DNA of 64,000 nt, from assembly GCA_005408345.1 (NCBI GenBank), contig SEMN01000261.1:1-64000 (forward strand), given 5' to 3'. The stretch comes from Macquaria australasica. Its lineage: Eukaryota; Chordata; Actinopteri; Centrarchiformes; Percichthyidae. Positions 33,771-46,508 of this stretch are shown piece by piece (within the stretch, counting starts at the first letter, position 1; each line of letters opens with the position of its first letter). Made by a program: the position numbers and the translations under genes. Below the pieces are notes generated by a model. It made no database searches, was not told the origin of the DNA, and saw nothing but the letters and a program-made list of their open reading frames with translations.

Positions 33771-35128
33771 TGTCCATACCGGAGCACAAAATATATCCAA
33801 TAAATTATACTTAATATAAAATGGGAATATTAGCATGGGATTTTTATCACGTCTGAATCTTTCCAGTCCCTTATCAAATCTGTTTAGGTTTACCTTTCAA
33901 CAATTTTAGTAAAAATGTGTATAAATAATTTAATAATCATTGACTAAATCTCAAAGATTCACATTTGAAGAACTAAATTTGGATTCAATAAGAGATTTGT
34001 TAGATTTGGATTATTAAAGAGGCTCAGTGTAGTTTCAGCACATTTAAATGGTACAAAATATGTTATCTGTCTAGGTACCATTGAGCCAAACAACCTGTTC
34101 CTGCAGGAACTGAACATGATATTAATGGTTGTTATGCTTTCCAGGATATTCCTGGATGTTTCCGTACAACAACAGGATTAATGGAAGACAAAGCTACTGT
34201 AAATCCTGTGAGTCACTGTAAATCACCTCACATACAGGCATTAATGTGTGTTGGTAGTACTTTTCTTACAGTTAAATGTATTAACACAGATGCTGCGCTG
34301 AATTGGACAAAAGAAGAAGGTGTGTGAGAGGAAACACACACACACACACACACAGCTCTCACCTCTGTCTTTCCCTTTGCCACACAAGACCTCCTCTTCT
34401 CGTCCGGCACATCCCAAACAATCTGGAGCAAGAGAAAAGAGAGACAGAGAGAACTGGATAAGTCATTGTCACTGTCAGTTTAGATTAATCACAGCACTTG
34501 CCCAAAGTTCCTGTATATTAGTCAATTAGCTCAACAGTAAAATGCATTTACAATTAATTATGCGGCAAGTCCTAACCTCTGCAAACACTGAACATCACTT
34601 AGCATTTTGAATCAGTCCCAAAGTCAAGTAGGTTTGTGGTTACAAACAGAAATCCAGAGCATCACAATCTAATCAATTTCTGTTTGGCCCTGGACCAATT
34701 TATATGGAAACATGCTTATAATTATGTACATAAAAACCTTCTTCTTCTTCTTCTTCTTCTTCTAGCTTTTGCTTCATATTTAGCATACAGCTATGAGTGG
34801 CATCATTCTTGAAAAGAAAGTGAATAGGTTCCTTTAACTCTCTGTTCCTGGCTGGTTGAATTTCAACTTCAAAATGTGGAGTGAGATAATTCTCACAAGA
34901 AGACGAAGAAGTTAATAATATAATGTGACAAATATGATGACCACTCACTCAACACACACACAAACACACACACCTTTTCTACTGTTTGTGGCGACTGGTT
35001 CAGTTTGTTGGTGTCCACAGCCAGTATGGCATCCCTGGCTCCCAGGAACAGCCTGCCTGATGAACGGTCCAGTAGGAAGGTGCTGAAGTTGGCCACGCCC
35101 CTGAACTCATCTGGACCAAGAGTGGTGT
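24692..35128 (-). CDS. Class 4 semaphorin, transmembrane (5' end not in view)
   Basis: Fourteen exons join in phase and give 821 complete codons plus stop: 35128-34974, 34422-34363, 30508-30410, 29531-29420, 29281-29162, 29035-28881, 28781-28600, 28029-27888, 27765-27552, 27133-27024, 26928-26777, 26138-26083, 25907-25717, 25411-24692. The domain order is sema propeller, PSI, one Ig, membrane span and a long tail, which is the class 4 plan. The protein would be a cell-surface guidance and immune-type ligand acting through plexins. The signal-peptide exon was not found within the 29 kb upstream, so the first intron is probably very long or that exon lies outside the window. The C-terminal SSI fits a class I PDZ ligand as in some Sema4 members. 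The paralogue (4B, 4C, 4F, 4G or a fish-specific one) cannot be fixed by eye. Exon 34974-35128 starts two bases into a codon. Confidence 0.95.
25717..26928 (-). CDS. Semaphorin exons encoding PSI and Ig domains
   Basis: Sub-annotation. Exon 26928-26777 encodes the cysteine-rich PSI module (CALYPSCEVCARARGLGCVW). The 56-nt exon 26138-26083 (PGPGDMVDNALRKCDIEE) is the linker. Exon 25907-25717 encodes one Ig fold with paired cysteines (ILLPC and LGKYICTC). Confidence 0.92.
26150..26420. repeat. Fish dispersed repeat fragment in a semaphorin intron
   Basis: ATAATCGATTAGTCTGTCAAC resembles the repeat at 54061-54290 (CAATTAGTCCATTGACAG). Diverged. Confidence 0.45.
27024..35128 (-). CDS. Semaphorin exons encoding the sema domain
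   Basis: Sub-annotation of the gene at 24692-35128. Ten exons carry the propeller from FRGVANFSTFLLDRSSGRLF through LGARDAILAVDTNKLNQSPQ and the cysteine-bearing VDCHNYIRLLEFLGDGRIYV and CGTYAFDPQCAFL. Next come FEPSQHYTAVMAGGTLYTAA, DKIYFFFTEVAKEYDLYTKV and FTSQWEREELSAVCVFSLSD, ending TTLLQEIPLFTSQEPVNNIL. These are hallmark sema-domain blades. The intron between 30509 and 34362 is the largest (3.85 kb) and is filled with microsatellites and dispersed repeats. Confidence 0.95.
28150..28310. repeat. Fish dispersed repeat in a semaphorin intron
   Basis: Contains GAGAAGATCGATACCACATT, TAAATATGAAGCTACAGCCG and GGTTAGCTTAGCTTAGCATA, a very common teleost repeat signature. Confidence 0.75.
29690..29880. 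repeat. Diverged direct repeat, copy 1
   Basis: ATGCTAAAAGCTTTAGTGAC... and CAACAAAACATCTAAAAGCT match 31690-31870 (ATGTTAAAAGCTTCCGTGAC and CACCAAAACACCTCAAAGCT). Both copies lie in semaphorin introns, one on each side of exon 30410-30508. Confidence 0.6.
29957..30024. repeat. (GT)n microsatellite
   Basis: GT run with one GTAT interruption, in a semaphorin intron. Confidence 0.95.
30205..30264. repeat. (GT)n microsatellite
   Basis: Pure GT run of about 30 units, about 145 bp from exon 30410-30508. Confidence 0.95.
31690..31870. repeat. Diverged direct repeat, copy 2
   Basis: See 29690-29880; same orientation. Also shares a GATCGACTCT-type motif. Confidence 0.6.
32030..32180. repeat. Fish dispersed repeat in the long semaphorin intron
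   Basis: GCTGCTATAATCAATATATT and GATGTGAAAGGTGCTGTTCG, same family as 23180-23570. Confidence 0.65.
32789..32849. repeat. (CA)n microsatellite
   Basis: About 30 CA units in the long semaphorin intron. Confidence 0.95.
33693..33767. repeat. (CA)n microsatellite
   Basis: CA run with one CATA interruption near its start, in the long semaphorin intron. Confidence 0.95.
34739..34762. repeat. (CTT)n trinucleotide repeat
   Basis: Eight CTT/TTC units between semaphorin exons. Confidence 0.9.
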
Positions 35129-36326
35129 CTGTGGACCACAAGGGAGAGGGGGGGTGAGATTTTCAGGACTCAGGAGAAGTTAGTGCTGCTGTCAATCATC
35201 CAACAACGATTCTGAAAGATGCACTCAGAGAGCTGGAAGCAACTGAGGAAACTGTGCTGGAAAATTCAAAGATAAATATGTTTAGTGCCTCCTTTACCCA
35301 AATGTATATGTAAGAATAAATGATTGACAGGATGGGATAAATCAAACACCATATTCCCAGCAAGAGATTTAAAGAGATAAAGAGATGAAGGATGGAGGGA
35401 TGAGAATAGGTGGGAGAGAGATGAGAGTAACCCTTGTTTCACCCTGCTCCCTCACACAATCAGCGCTACAGATTAACTCCTTTAAATCCCTCTCAGTCTA
35501 AGTCTTCATCACTCTTTTTCACTCTGTTTTTGTGACAAACATCAACTCGACTCTCTTGTTTGTTTTTTTATCGCCATTGCTCTTCAAACAACCTTCTCTC
35601 TATTTGCCCCCATTCGAATGTTTCCTACGTATATTAATTCAGTCAAATCCACTGCTGAGGAGAAATACAATAAACTAAATTATGCATAATCATGATATAT
35701 AATGAATAATGCATTAATCGCACACATAATACATGATGTGTAATCTCGGCTATATTTGTTTCTTTAATCTCAAAACGTATCATATGAATCAAATCCCAAA
35801 AGCTTTTGGATGGAGTTCCAGCTCCTCTCTCAGTCACTCTCCCTCCTACTCCATCATCCACTACAGCACAAAGCATATGTGTATGTGTGTGTTCATGTCC
35901 CAGCTGCAGTGATTGGTTTGGGGTCATACCAAACACACACACACACTCTACAAAGAAAGGAACAGATTAACTCATCAGGGGATAGATTAAAGACTAATGC
36001 TAATGAATAAAGCCTCTGATGTTAATTTAATCTCAAACAAACCTACAAGAGCAAACGAATATATGACATATTACTCATTACACATTGCTCAGTGTATTTG
36101 CACAATCAAACAATTAATGAAACAAAGTCTACGCCCCAGTTTGTGCAAACACACGCAGATGCACTCACAACTTAATATAAGATACTGTGTTAGTCACCAA
36201 GTACACACATGTGGAAACATTAACATATATTTAATGTTAACCTAACAAAGTTGAACTGATCGATATTTTGTATATTACAAACAGAATGAAATGACACGTG
36301 AAGAAAGATCAAAAAGTCTAGAGCTA
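35129..36326. other. Non-coding, upstream of first visible semaphorin exon
   Basis: AT-rich sequence without a supportable exon. Either the start of a long intron 1 or 5' flank. Confidence 0.5.
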
Positions 36327-36640
36327 CACCGATATATCAGCCGGGCCGATATTAGCTTATTGCAGATAGATCTGTATCATGTCGGCAGAGAAGTAACAAG
36401 AAATGTACGTACAGAAATGTCAAAGACATGTGTGAAGTAATTTACAAACAGGGTCTCCAGTACAGACAGTAGGTTGTCTATAAAGATCACTGAGAACTAT
36501 ACTGTATTACTGTAAAATGTTCTGCTCAGTATACATCTTGAAATTTAAGGGTGTGTTATCTTACGGGTTTAAGAAAAAGTATATATATATACAGTATATA
36601 ATATATATATATACACACGTCGGCCGATATAATGTTGGTA
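36327..36640. repeat. Fish dispersed repeat (GGCCGATAT family)
   Basis: Opens with GATATATCAGCCGGGCCGAT and GCTTATTGCAGATAGATCTG and closes with CGTCGGCCGATATAATGTTG, with a TA microsatellite inside. This is a recurrent teleost repeat. Confidence 0.7.
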
Positions 36641-38830
36641 TCAGCTTCAAAAACAGTATGAAGGAGACCAAAAGAGACTTAAAAAGTTTTTTTTTTTTTA
36701 AAGAAGGGGATGTTCATGTTGCTATGAGTCTGCTGGATGTTAGCAAAAAGCAACTAGGTCCTCGGAAATCAGTGAATATAACTTTAAACGTGTGTTCTGC
36801 TTCTCATATGTTCAAGGGTGACATCGTTTTGCTTAAGATGTTTTAACCTTTATCTCTGAAGTAGCCATACCATCCTCTATAAACACACGGACTCAAACAC
36901 TCACACACACACTCTCCTTTACTTAATGTGCAGGCGTCAAATAGAATAATAAGCCTGTAAACGGTAGGTAGGAGAACAAACAGCATTCCTCTCCGTAATG
37001 GACTTTTCCACCTCACATGATAATATGGGAATTCAGAGAAAGGAGAGAACAAAAGCACTCATGCACACACCCTGTATCAGTCTGCAGGCAGAGGTGAGGA
37101 GGTGACAATGTGTATTCATTAGCAAAACAGAAAGGAGCAGAAGTTTGATGTAAGTACTAATAGGATGAAAACAACATATGTTTATTCACCTCCATTAAGA
37201 TCATTGCTGAAAGGAAGACTAATAATTACTATTAGAACTTGATACATGTCCCAAATGACATGAAAGAGAATATAATTGGAGGAAAATCCTTTGAGGATCA
37301 CAAATGGAATTTGGAGGAACATGACCCCCAGTTTGGCAGCTGTCGACTAAAAGATTTAAACACTCATCCTCTGTTCCTGTTACGGTGGATGGGACTCAAA
37401 GTACCATGTCAGGATAGTCTGATAAATGGCTTCTCAGCATTGACATGGTTTTCCACTTAGAGCCTGTGTTGTTATGTGAAAAGAAAAAAAAAAAACAAGA
37501 TCCCAACACACTGACATGTGCCCGTAACTGAATCACAGACATTTTCTCTCCCCCTGCCTCCAGTCTGTGTCTGTTTCCCGTAACATTTCACATGAATGTC
37601 ATTTCTCATTCACTAAGAAGCCATCTGTTCAGCTAAAAGCCTCCAGGCAGTTCGATAGCAAGCCACGCTCTGATTTGCTCGCAGAGGGCCTGCGCTTCCT
37701 GAAAATCAGCCAATGAGAGGAGGGACATCGCAGTCCGTTAAAGCAGATGCATAAGACAGACAGAAATAGGCCCACACACACACACACATTTGTTTAACTG
37801 TTCCTCAAATAAAGCTGCTGATACAATGTGTGTATCTGTGACGTTTCTACGTGTTGCCCTTGATCAAAAAGTTCTCCGAGCTAATAAAATAAACACTTCC
37901 CTCCTCAATCTGTCAATCAAAGCTGACTTCATCTGAAAGCTGAAGGAGATAAGAAGTGAGGCAACAAAAACATTAAAGACCTCTCAGTCTCATTCTGTCT
38001 TCTTCTTTCCAGACTTTTGTCCCTTTTTGTCGCTTCTCCTCATCCGCTCTGTCATCCATCCATCCTTCCATCACCCTGCAGCCTCAGAAAGACATCACTT
38101 CTTCAAATTTACTTCACAGCCTATGTCCTTCTGCTGGTCCAATACACACACACACACACACACACGCACACACAGTAAAGGAGACATGAGTGTTAGTGAC
38201 ACAGGCCACAGGCAAGGTCCGGAGAAATGTCCTTGTACACTGGTCCTCGCCGGCTGTGTAGGACATGATGGCACACACACATATATGCACACACACGTGC
38301 ACACCACCTGCAGTGCACTCTAATGTAGAGAGATGATTCCTAGAGCTACACCATCTGCCCTTCTCTCACACACACACACACACACACCTCTAACCATACA
38401 CATCCAGGTCTCTGATGCAAGAGATATAACATACAATTTCTCGTTTGTCACCTCCTTCTTGTCTTTTATCTTCATGATGACATACGTAGCTGTTTGTCAG
38501 AAGCACTTTATGCATAAATTTGATTTGACATGTGTCACACGGAAAGAGAGGATGCTCTGCAGGTTGGGTAAAGGCCTCCTCTTTGACAACAGGAGCCTGC
38601 AGCTCACCATGCATCAAATATCACCTCCTGCCTGTGTGTCTTTGTGGCGTGCACATACAGTGCCCATTCATGTGGGATGTGTGTGCGTGGAGATGCGCAT
38701 GTGTGGTGGTAACATTATCAAAAGGACACATGTTGCAACAAAGAACAGCAGGACAGGTTTTTTGTGTATATGATTTTTAAAAATCTATGCACTGTGTTGT
38801 AGAATAAAGAAAATATGATGGTACCTCTGC
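36641..38830. other. Non-coding stretch with short CA arrays
   Basis: No supportable exon. CA arrays lie at 38143-38176 and 38368-38387. ORFs in this part are short and follow simple repeats. Confidence 0.5.
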
Positions 38831-38839
38831 ACACTGAAT

Positions 38840-39255
38840 TAACGACGACGGATGTAAGTCCAATACTCACTCTCTTTTTTATCTCTGTTTTGCTCTCCAC
38901 CAAATCCTGAGGGAAATATCTGGCTCTTTGACTGTTAAATGCTCCACCATGTTTACCATAATCGCTAACTTTGTCCGTCTGTCTGCTGTTTGGTGCTAGA
39001 CAGAGCTTCATCAGAGAAGACAGCTGCCTGCTGTGGCTGAAAAAGAGGTAAGACTGAACCAAAACGCTAAAGTTGCAGGCCAGGAAGCCAAAAAAAAAAT
39101 TTGCTGAAGGAGGCTTCAAAGCTCCGTAAAGCTGAGGGGATCTGCAGGTTTGGGTGATAATTCTCTTTAGTCTCATTTGTCACTACGAGCGACCCTTTTC
39201 ACACTACACTCAGTTTTTTAATATAAAAATATTGATTAGTGCAGCTTTAAGTATG
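38840..39255. repeat. Fish MITE/SINE-like repeat
   Basis: Contains CACTCTCTTTTTTATCTCTG, then TTTGTCCGTCTGTCTGCTGT and ends TTGATTAGTGCAGCTTTAAG, the recurring end of a common teleost repeat. The 152-codon minus-strand ORF across it (38718-39176) is part of the repeat, not a gene. Confidence 0.7.
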
Positions 39256-39664
39256 AATCTAAAGCCAGGTGTTGTGGTGTAAAACAACAGGCATCCCACA
39301 CAGACCTCCGCTGTAATCCCTGGATAAATAAATATTAAAAATAGAGCAGTGGTTATTAGAGTGCTTTATAAATGCCTAGACATAACACGGATGTAACTGG
39401 GACAATAGACAAAATACAGGATTTACCAGAAAATGAGGAACTTCACGTTAAAAAATTATTGGGATGATGTGTTTGGAAAACCTGGCGACCTTATACATGC
39501 TGGGGGGGAAAAAATTACACCCAGGGTATATTTTAAAAAGCGACTGGTGTGAGTATAAATGAATAAGTAGTCCTAAAATACAAAACCCTCTCCCCTGCCA
39601 TGAATCATTCATTCATTATACATTAAACATGACTGAGAGGCAGCCAGGGAGAGAGACCAACAGA

Positions 39665-40993
<1,329 letters not shown>

Positions 40994-42387
40994 CCCTCTA
41001 TGGTACGCATTATGATGTCAGTTGGGAAAAAAAATGTTTGGAGTGTTTTTCTGTCATAAAATAGACCAAATAAACAGAATAAAAAAAATTTTGGGGGGGT
41101 ACTTTTTGGGGTGTGTTGCCTTGAGGCAACACGGTACCATAATGGTAAGTAATGAAAAAAGAGAGTTATTGTTTCAAATTTGAACAAAATTTATTTAGAA
41201 ACACATGGAAAATACTCAATAGCCTCAACAGGTTAAAATGCATGCCACTTAAAATGTTAAAATGTTAAAAATAACTCTTTTCATAAGATTACATGTCTGA
41301 ATGTTGCCTGCAGGCAACATCGTACCATTGTGGAACAACCTATTGGAATGAATGCGTTGAAGAGTCTAAGGCTCACTGCTTATGGAAAGAGGAACTGAAA
41401 AACAAACAAATGTCCTAAGCATGCTATGCAAATAACAAGAAAATGCAATAATTAATTAATTATCAATGCATTTTACACCCTATCTTATGCTGGTAATACC
41501 TGTCGCTGCACTTTCACCCTCACTGTCCTCATCCTCATCCTCGTTCTCAGGCTCATAGTCTTCATCACTCTAACTTTCTCCTTGCAAGTTTGCCTGCAGC
41601 TCGTCTTCATCACTACTCAATTCTAATTCATCCTCACTAACATCAACTGGGAGTGCTAGTTCTACCTTCTTCCTTGAAGAGGCATAGAATGATGTTACGT
41701 TCATTCTGTAAATGGAGGAAACGAGTAGAAAATATAAACATGTGCTCTGCAAAGAAGACTCACAAAGTTCACTGTAATAGTAATAGACTATAGCCTACAA
41801 TGTACAGTAATAGCTTGAACTTTACTTTACTACAACTTAACATTTATCTAGGTTAAATTGTAGAGATAAAAAGAAAATTATGATGACTGGTATGCTTTTG
41901 AACAGTATATATACCTAAATACACAATACCACAATGTCATGGTGAATCCATAATGGTACGGTGTTGCCTCAAGGCAACATTTGCAATTTACCATAATGGT
42001 ACGGTGTTGCCTCAAGGCAACATTTGCATTTTAACAAGTTTCCATTACTTAATTAGCAAATAAAGTACATTAAACTATTAGAAATTAAGCTTTACTCGCC
42101 TATTATTGTGAATCTATTTTTTTCCAGACTGAAAAAGGCCAGGAAAAGACGTTTTCAGACAATTTTTGTGGAGAGAAATGGTTGAGCTGATCCTTGTGGG
42201 ACAGTCTGCAAAAAAGGTTTTCAGCATGGCCTCCAGAGAGTCATGTGACAAATTCAAACACTGCTATTGGTTCCTTATGGTCCTGGCTCGTTTTCAAAGT
42301 ATAGCATCATAACTGGGGATGTATTGTGTGAATGTAAAAGGCCAAAAATGGGTATGTTGCCTAGAGGCAACATCATACCATAGAGGG
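40994..42387 (-). mobile_element. piggyBac-type transposon derivative with TTAA target duplication
   Basis: Ends CCCTCTATGGTACGCATT and ATCATACCATAGAGGG are inverted repeats (12 bp perfect), each bordered by TTAA (40990-40993, 42388-42391). The 1394-bp body contains five copies of the palindrome GTTGCCTnnAGGCAAC, each beside an ACCAT or ATGGT motif like the element ends. The minus strand at about 41752-41490 encodes the acidic N-terminal region typical of piggyBac transposases (SEDELELSSDEDELQANLQG, then SDEDYEPENEDEDEDSEGES) with one in-frame stop between. The catalytic domain is deleted, so it is a non-autonomous derivative. Confidence 0.9.
41490..41752 (-). pseudogene. N-terminal fragment of a piggyBac transposase
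   Basis: Begins in the frame containing MNVTSFYASSRKKVELALPV. A TAG stop (about 41570) interrupts it, and the acidic frame continues to a potential donor (GACAG|GTATTA). The DDD catalytic domain and the C-terminal cysteine-rich finger are absent. Confidence 0.75.
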
Positions 42388-43545
42388 TTAAAAAATACAA
42401 AAATACAAAAAATTAGCTTGGCCTGCATCTGCTGTTTGGAAGGATTATCTTCATCTGGACTTCTTATTCTCCTCTAACCTTGGTTCGACAAAACATCACA
42501 CACACTCGTTTATTATATGCGTGCATGTGTGTGACAGCGATCAAGAGAGAGTGAGTGAAAAGAGAGAAGACAAGCCTCCTCTTGTAGTGGTCATGGTCAA
42601 TTTCAGGCTTTTTTCCAGTCGATAAACGGGCCGTACAAAAGCCTCAAAGCATCAAAACTGTGAGCTGTGAGCTGTGAGCTCGTTAGATCTACAGTGAGAC
42701 TGGTCATCATTTAGCTCCTGTTAGCATCATACCAATGCTGCTCAGTGCTACAAAGGCTAAGACATAATATCTGAGTGACTTTTTTTTTTTAATGTATGGA
42801 AACACTTGAAGTTGAAAAGGTAATTTCACTGAAGTGTTTGCAGCTGTGGTTTGGCTCATTCACTTGTAATCATGCAACAGAGAGCAATATCCGAAGAAGC
42901 ATGCTGCAGACTGAAATTGCAGTAGCGGTTTTTAAGATTGTACAGATATTTCTGAAATCTATGTTGCGTTGTCAGTAAGAGCAGCGTTAGACCATAAGAT
43001 TAAAGTTAGCGATACATTTTGTATGAGATGCACCAATGTCACAGCTAAATTAAACACTATGTAGTGCAATACAGCACATATTTGACAGCATACAAAACAA
43101 ACCTACCATAAAGGACAACAAGGTCACTCTTAACTCACAACTGAGTACACACACACACATTATAGAGTCTTGCAGCAAGGTCCTCCTAGCAGCTTATTTT
43201 CTCTTCTAGTTAGATTTATTAAAGCCACAGTAAAGGATTGCCTGTGTGCCAGTGTGTCTGCAAATTTCATCAAGTCAAATGTAATAGTTTGTAAAAAAAA
43301 ACCTTTTATGGTCACTTTAATAAAATATAAAACCAATTTCGCCCCTGAAATGAATGTCTAAATGAAAAACCAGTTTGTCCTATCAGACTCGAGTGTGTGA
43401 GTAGTGCGTGACTGAGCTGATTTCTCACCTTAACAATATACTGAGAAAGCACACATTTGTTTTATAGGACCATTAAAAGTTAATTAAGGGACTTAAGAAT
43501 TGTGTGTAACAAAACTGAAGGTGGCTTTTAATTTAAGTAACAATG
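42388..43545. other. Non-coding stretch
   Basis: No supportable exon. A small direct repeat (GTGAGCT three times) lies at 42660-42680. Confidence 0.45.
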
Positions 43546-44020
43546 GCAACAGAAGTTATGATACAATACGATACACTTTATAAAGTGTTTATAATTACTA
43601 ACTAATGGCTTTGTTAATTGTTTGCTTTATAGATCTATTAGAAACCATTAACAAGAACACATTTTGTGTTGCCAGGTTGTGAAAAATCTTGGCAGAAAAA
43701 TTGGCAGGTGCTTATCCTTATCCTATTTGGTAATAATACAGTTCTTTAATAAAGGGTCATTTTCTGATAAGCCATCAAGTCTGCAATAATAAAGGATTTT
43801 TACAATAATCCACCTTATCTGCAGTTGTAAATGTTAATAAATTGTAAGGATTTTGGTCCTATGGGGCGGTAGAAAAAGTAGTAGAAAAAGTAGTTCTTAT
43901 TAATGGCTCATCACTTATCTGTAATGCATTAATAAATCATGTATTAAGCATTAATAAAGCATTTAGTTACAACTCAAAACGCTTTATAAAAAAGTGCATT
44001 AACAGAAAGTGGTACCCACT
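43546..44020. repeat. Fish MITE-like repeat
   Basis: Starts ACACTTTATAAAGTGTTTAT and ends AACAGAAAGTGGTACCCAC, with many TTAATAAA motifs between. Typical of teleost repeats that end in AAGTGTTACC-like text. Boundaries are approximate. Confidence 0.5.
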
Positions 44021-44576
44021 TTGTAATGCATATATGGCCTTCCTCCTCTCCACTCAGAGGTGAAGACATCAAAAATGCCAAATGACCCTGACACACAACG
44101 CTGGCCTCTCCTTTGAGGTTCTGCTTCACTGGGAGCAGCAACACACACACACACAGCGAAAGTCCTGAGGGAAGTGGAGGATTACCAAGTGTAAAGAAAA
44201 CAGGTTGTGAGAGGAGAAAATGGGAAGGCTGGAGAAGATGTAGGAGGGAGGAAATAAGGCATCAGAAAGTAAATGATACAAGGACACAGGGAGAGGCAGC
44301 ATTAAGGATGAAGGGGAGCAGGTTTGGAGGGAGGAAGAGGAGGATGAGGTTCAAGGTTGCAGTGGCTGGTTGCCCACTTCATGCTCCACTAGCCTTCTTC
44401 TTCTTCTTCTGTGTCTTTTTATTATTCCCTCCCAGGGTGTGTGTTTATATTTTGGATGATTTTCGATGAATAAAACAAAAATATAATAATGATACTGAAA
44501 AACAAATACCTTTATGTGAATCCACATTGCTATACCTTCAATTCTCACACTACCTCTTCCCCAATCGCCCCTCCCC

Positions 44577-44580
<4 letters not shown>

Positions 44581-44638
<58 letters not shown>
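44581..44638. repeat. (CT)n microsatellite, 29 units
   Basis: Pure CT run, with a GT/GC-T array (44738-44808) about 100 bp downstream. Confidence 0.95.
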
Positions 44639-44640
<2 letters not shown>

Positions 44641-44737
44641 CTCTGGGTGATAAGCAGTAGCACTACTAATCAGGCTTGCCCTAAATTCGCCCATGCCCTG
44701 CAGGATTAGCATGTGTATGTGTGAGTGTGGGAGCGGT

Positions 44738-44758
44738 GTGTGCGTGTGTGCGTGTGTG

Positions 44759-44806
<48 letters not shown>

Positions 44807-44808
44807 TG
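44738..44808. repeat. (GT)n microsatellite, imperfect
   Basis: GTGTGTGCGTGTGTG mixture, then a pure GT run. Confidence 0.9.
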
Positions 44809-45589
44809 TTGGTTTAGAAGCCGGTGCCTGCAGCATCCACGAGCCCTCACACATCAAGTGTGTGTGTACATAAAGCCCAGTGTGTATGTGAGGGAGAGTT
44901 TCTGTATGAATGAGTCACTGAATCAACACAATCCTGTTATTTTTATCTTACAGTAAGTAAGACTGTACTGCTAGATATAATAAAGCCATCCTGTTGCATA
45001 ATATAAATATCTCAGCATAACATCCTAAGTAATCATACATCTTTTAATATAAAGGAATATCAGGCCCTTTAAAGGTCTTTGTTGTATGAGGGAAGAGTGG
45101 GAGAAAGAGGAAGAGGCAGAATGGATGGAGATACAAAAAATATGTCTATATATATTCAGTATATCCACATTATTGACCTCTAAAGGCTAACGTTGAATGA
45201 AAAGTAGTGTTGATCTTTGGATCATAATGACATTTTACTAGAATTAAGAAAGTTTTTATCACAACAAAACTACCAGTAAATCTGGCTGGAAACCTTTGTC
45301 ACTGTATAATTCAGTGACATCTTTCACACAAAGGAACAGAGACACGAATGCTCACCTGCCCAGCTGTGTTCTGGCCGCTGGATTCAGACTAAACAATGAG
45401 ACAATCTGTGTCTCTTCAAAGCCAAACAGAGTCGGAGCAGCCATAACATCTGTTACACTAGAACAGTTGTTCTGTACTTTTTCGCCTTGTGAACCCTTAA
45501 AATGGGGCAATATGTACTTTTAAACCCACATCACAGACTGTGGCCTTGGTAGGGATGTGAATTATATATGTATATATAATTTTTAAATT

Positions 45590-45660
45590 GTTATATTGGT
45601 ACTTTTACTGAAAACTTTTACGTAAAAGATCTGAATACTTCTTCCATCACTGCAAAACAC
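45590..45660. repeat. Fish dispersed repeat end
   Basis: ACGTAAAAGATCTGAATACTTC resembles the end of the repeat at 60310-60475. Confidence 0.55.
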
Positions 45661-46469
45661 CACAGAAAGGAACAAGTCTAACTATCTGCCAGCAGAGGAT
45701 TTAAGTAACTTGCTGTTTAACACTGGCACAGTGTGTTTCAGTATTGCGCTATGAGTCATTTTAGGAGAGTAGATGGCACTTTTGACTTTTAACAAATGGA
45801 ATTTATCTCATTTGGATACTGAGTTTGAAACCTAATACTTTTGAGCCATAGGGAAGTACGATTTCTCTTCCACCTCCAACAATTAATTGCCACAAATCTA
45901 TTTCTGTATGCTTCCTGTGTCTGGTGATGACTGTGTGTCCAAGTGGTTAGTAATAATGTAATTCAGCTGAAGGACCACAGTTTAAACACACCATTTTCAG
46001 CAGCATCCACTGTGCTGAAGTGCAAGACGCTGCATTGTTATCAGCTCTGGGGCTGCTATCCTGCAGCTGAGCCTGACCGTTGACCTCCCTGTGGAGGGAT
46101 AAATAGAAGAGAATTCCTCTACAGGGATCAATCACGTAGGTAGTGTTCAAAGTGCTGAAAGCTTCAAAAGACGTGCTATCTAACTAACAATGTCACTGCT
46201 TGTAATAAGCTACATCAAGCTCACTTCTCCAGAGAATTTACAGTAGGAGGAAGATTTTATTCTTTCTGATTGAACACAGCTTGTGTCATGTGTAAACTTG
46301 TGTAATATTGTTGCTACAGATGTTTACCTTTAGGTACAGTGTAAACAACAGGATGCTGAGCGAAATAAAGAACGAAACAGAGAGTTAAACTGGCAGAAAC
46401 AGCCTGAGAGAGAGGTATCTGGGCGTGAGAGTAACCCACTTATACCAACACCACAAGGACCTTTAAGCA

Positions 46470-46472
46470 CAC

Positions 46473-46506
<34 letters not shown>
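46470..46506. repeat. (CA)n microsatellite
   Basis: CA run with a CG interruption. Confidence 0.9.

Positions 46507-46508
<2 letters not shown>

Noticed and set aside
38718..39176. 152-codon minus-strand ORF
   Set aside because: It is the reverse reading of a common teleost dispersed repeat; no splice sites or domain.
41115..42371. CRISPR-like array or recombinase attachment sites
   Set aside because: The five palindromes are unevenly spaced, inside a TTAA-flanked transposon in a vertebrate genome; a transposon-internal binding site is the simpler reading.
44545..44956. Overlapping ORFs across CT and GT arrays
   Set aside because: Simple-repeat translation products only.
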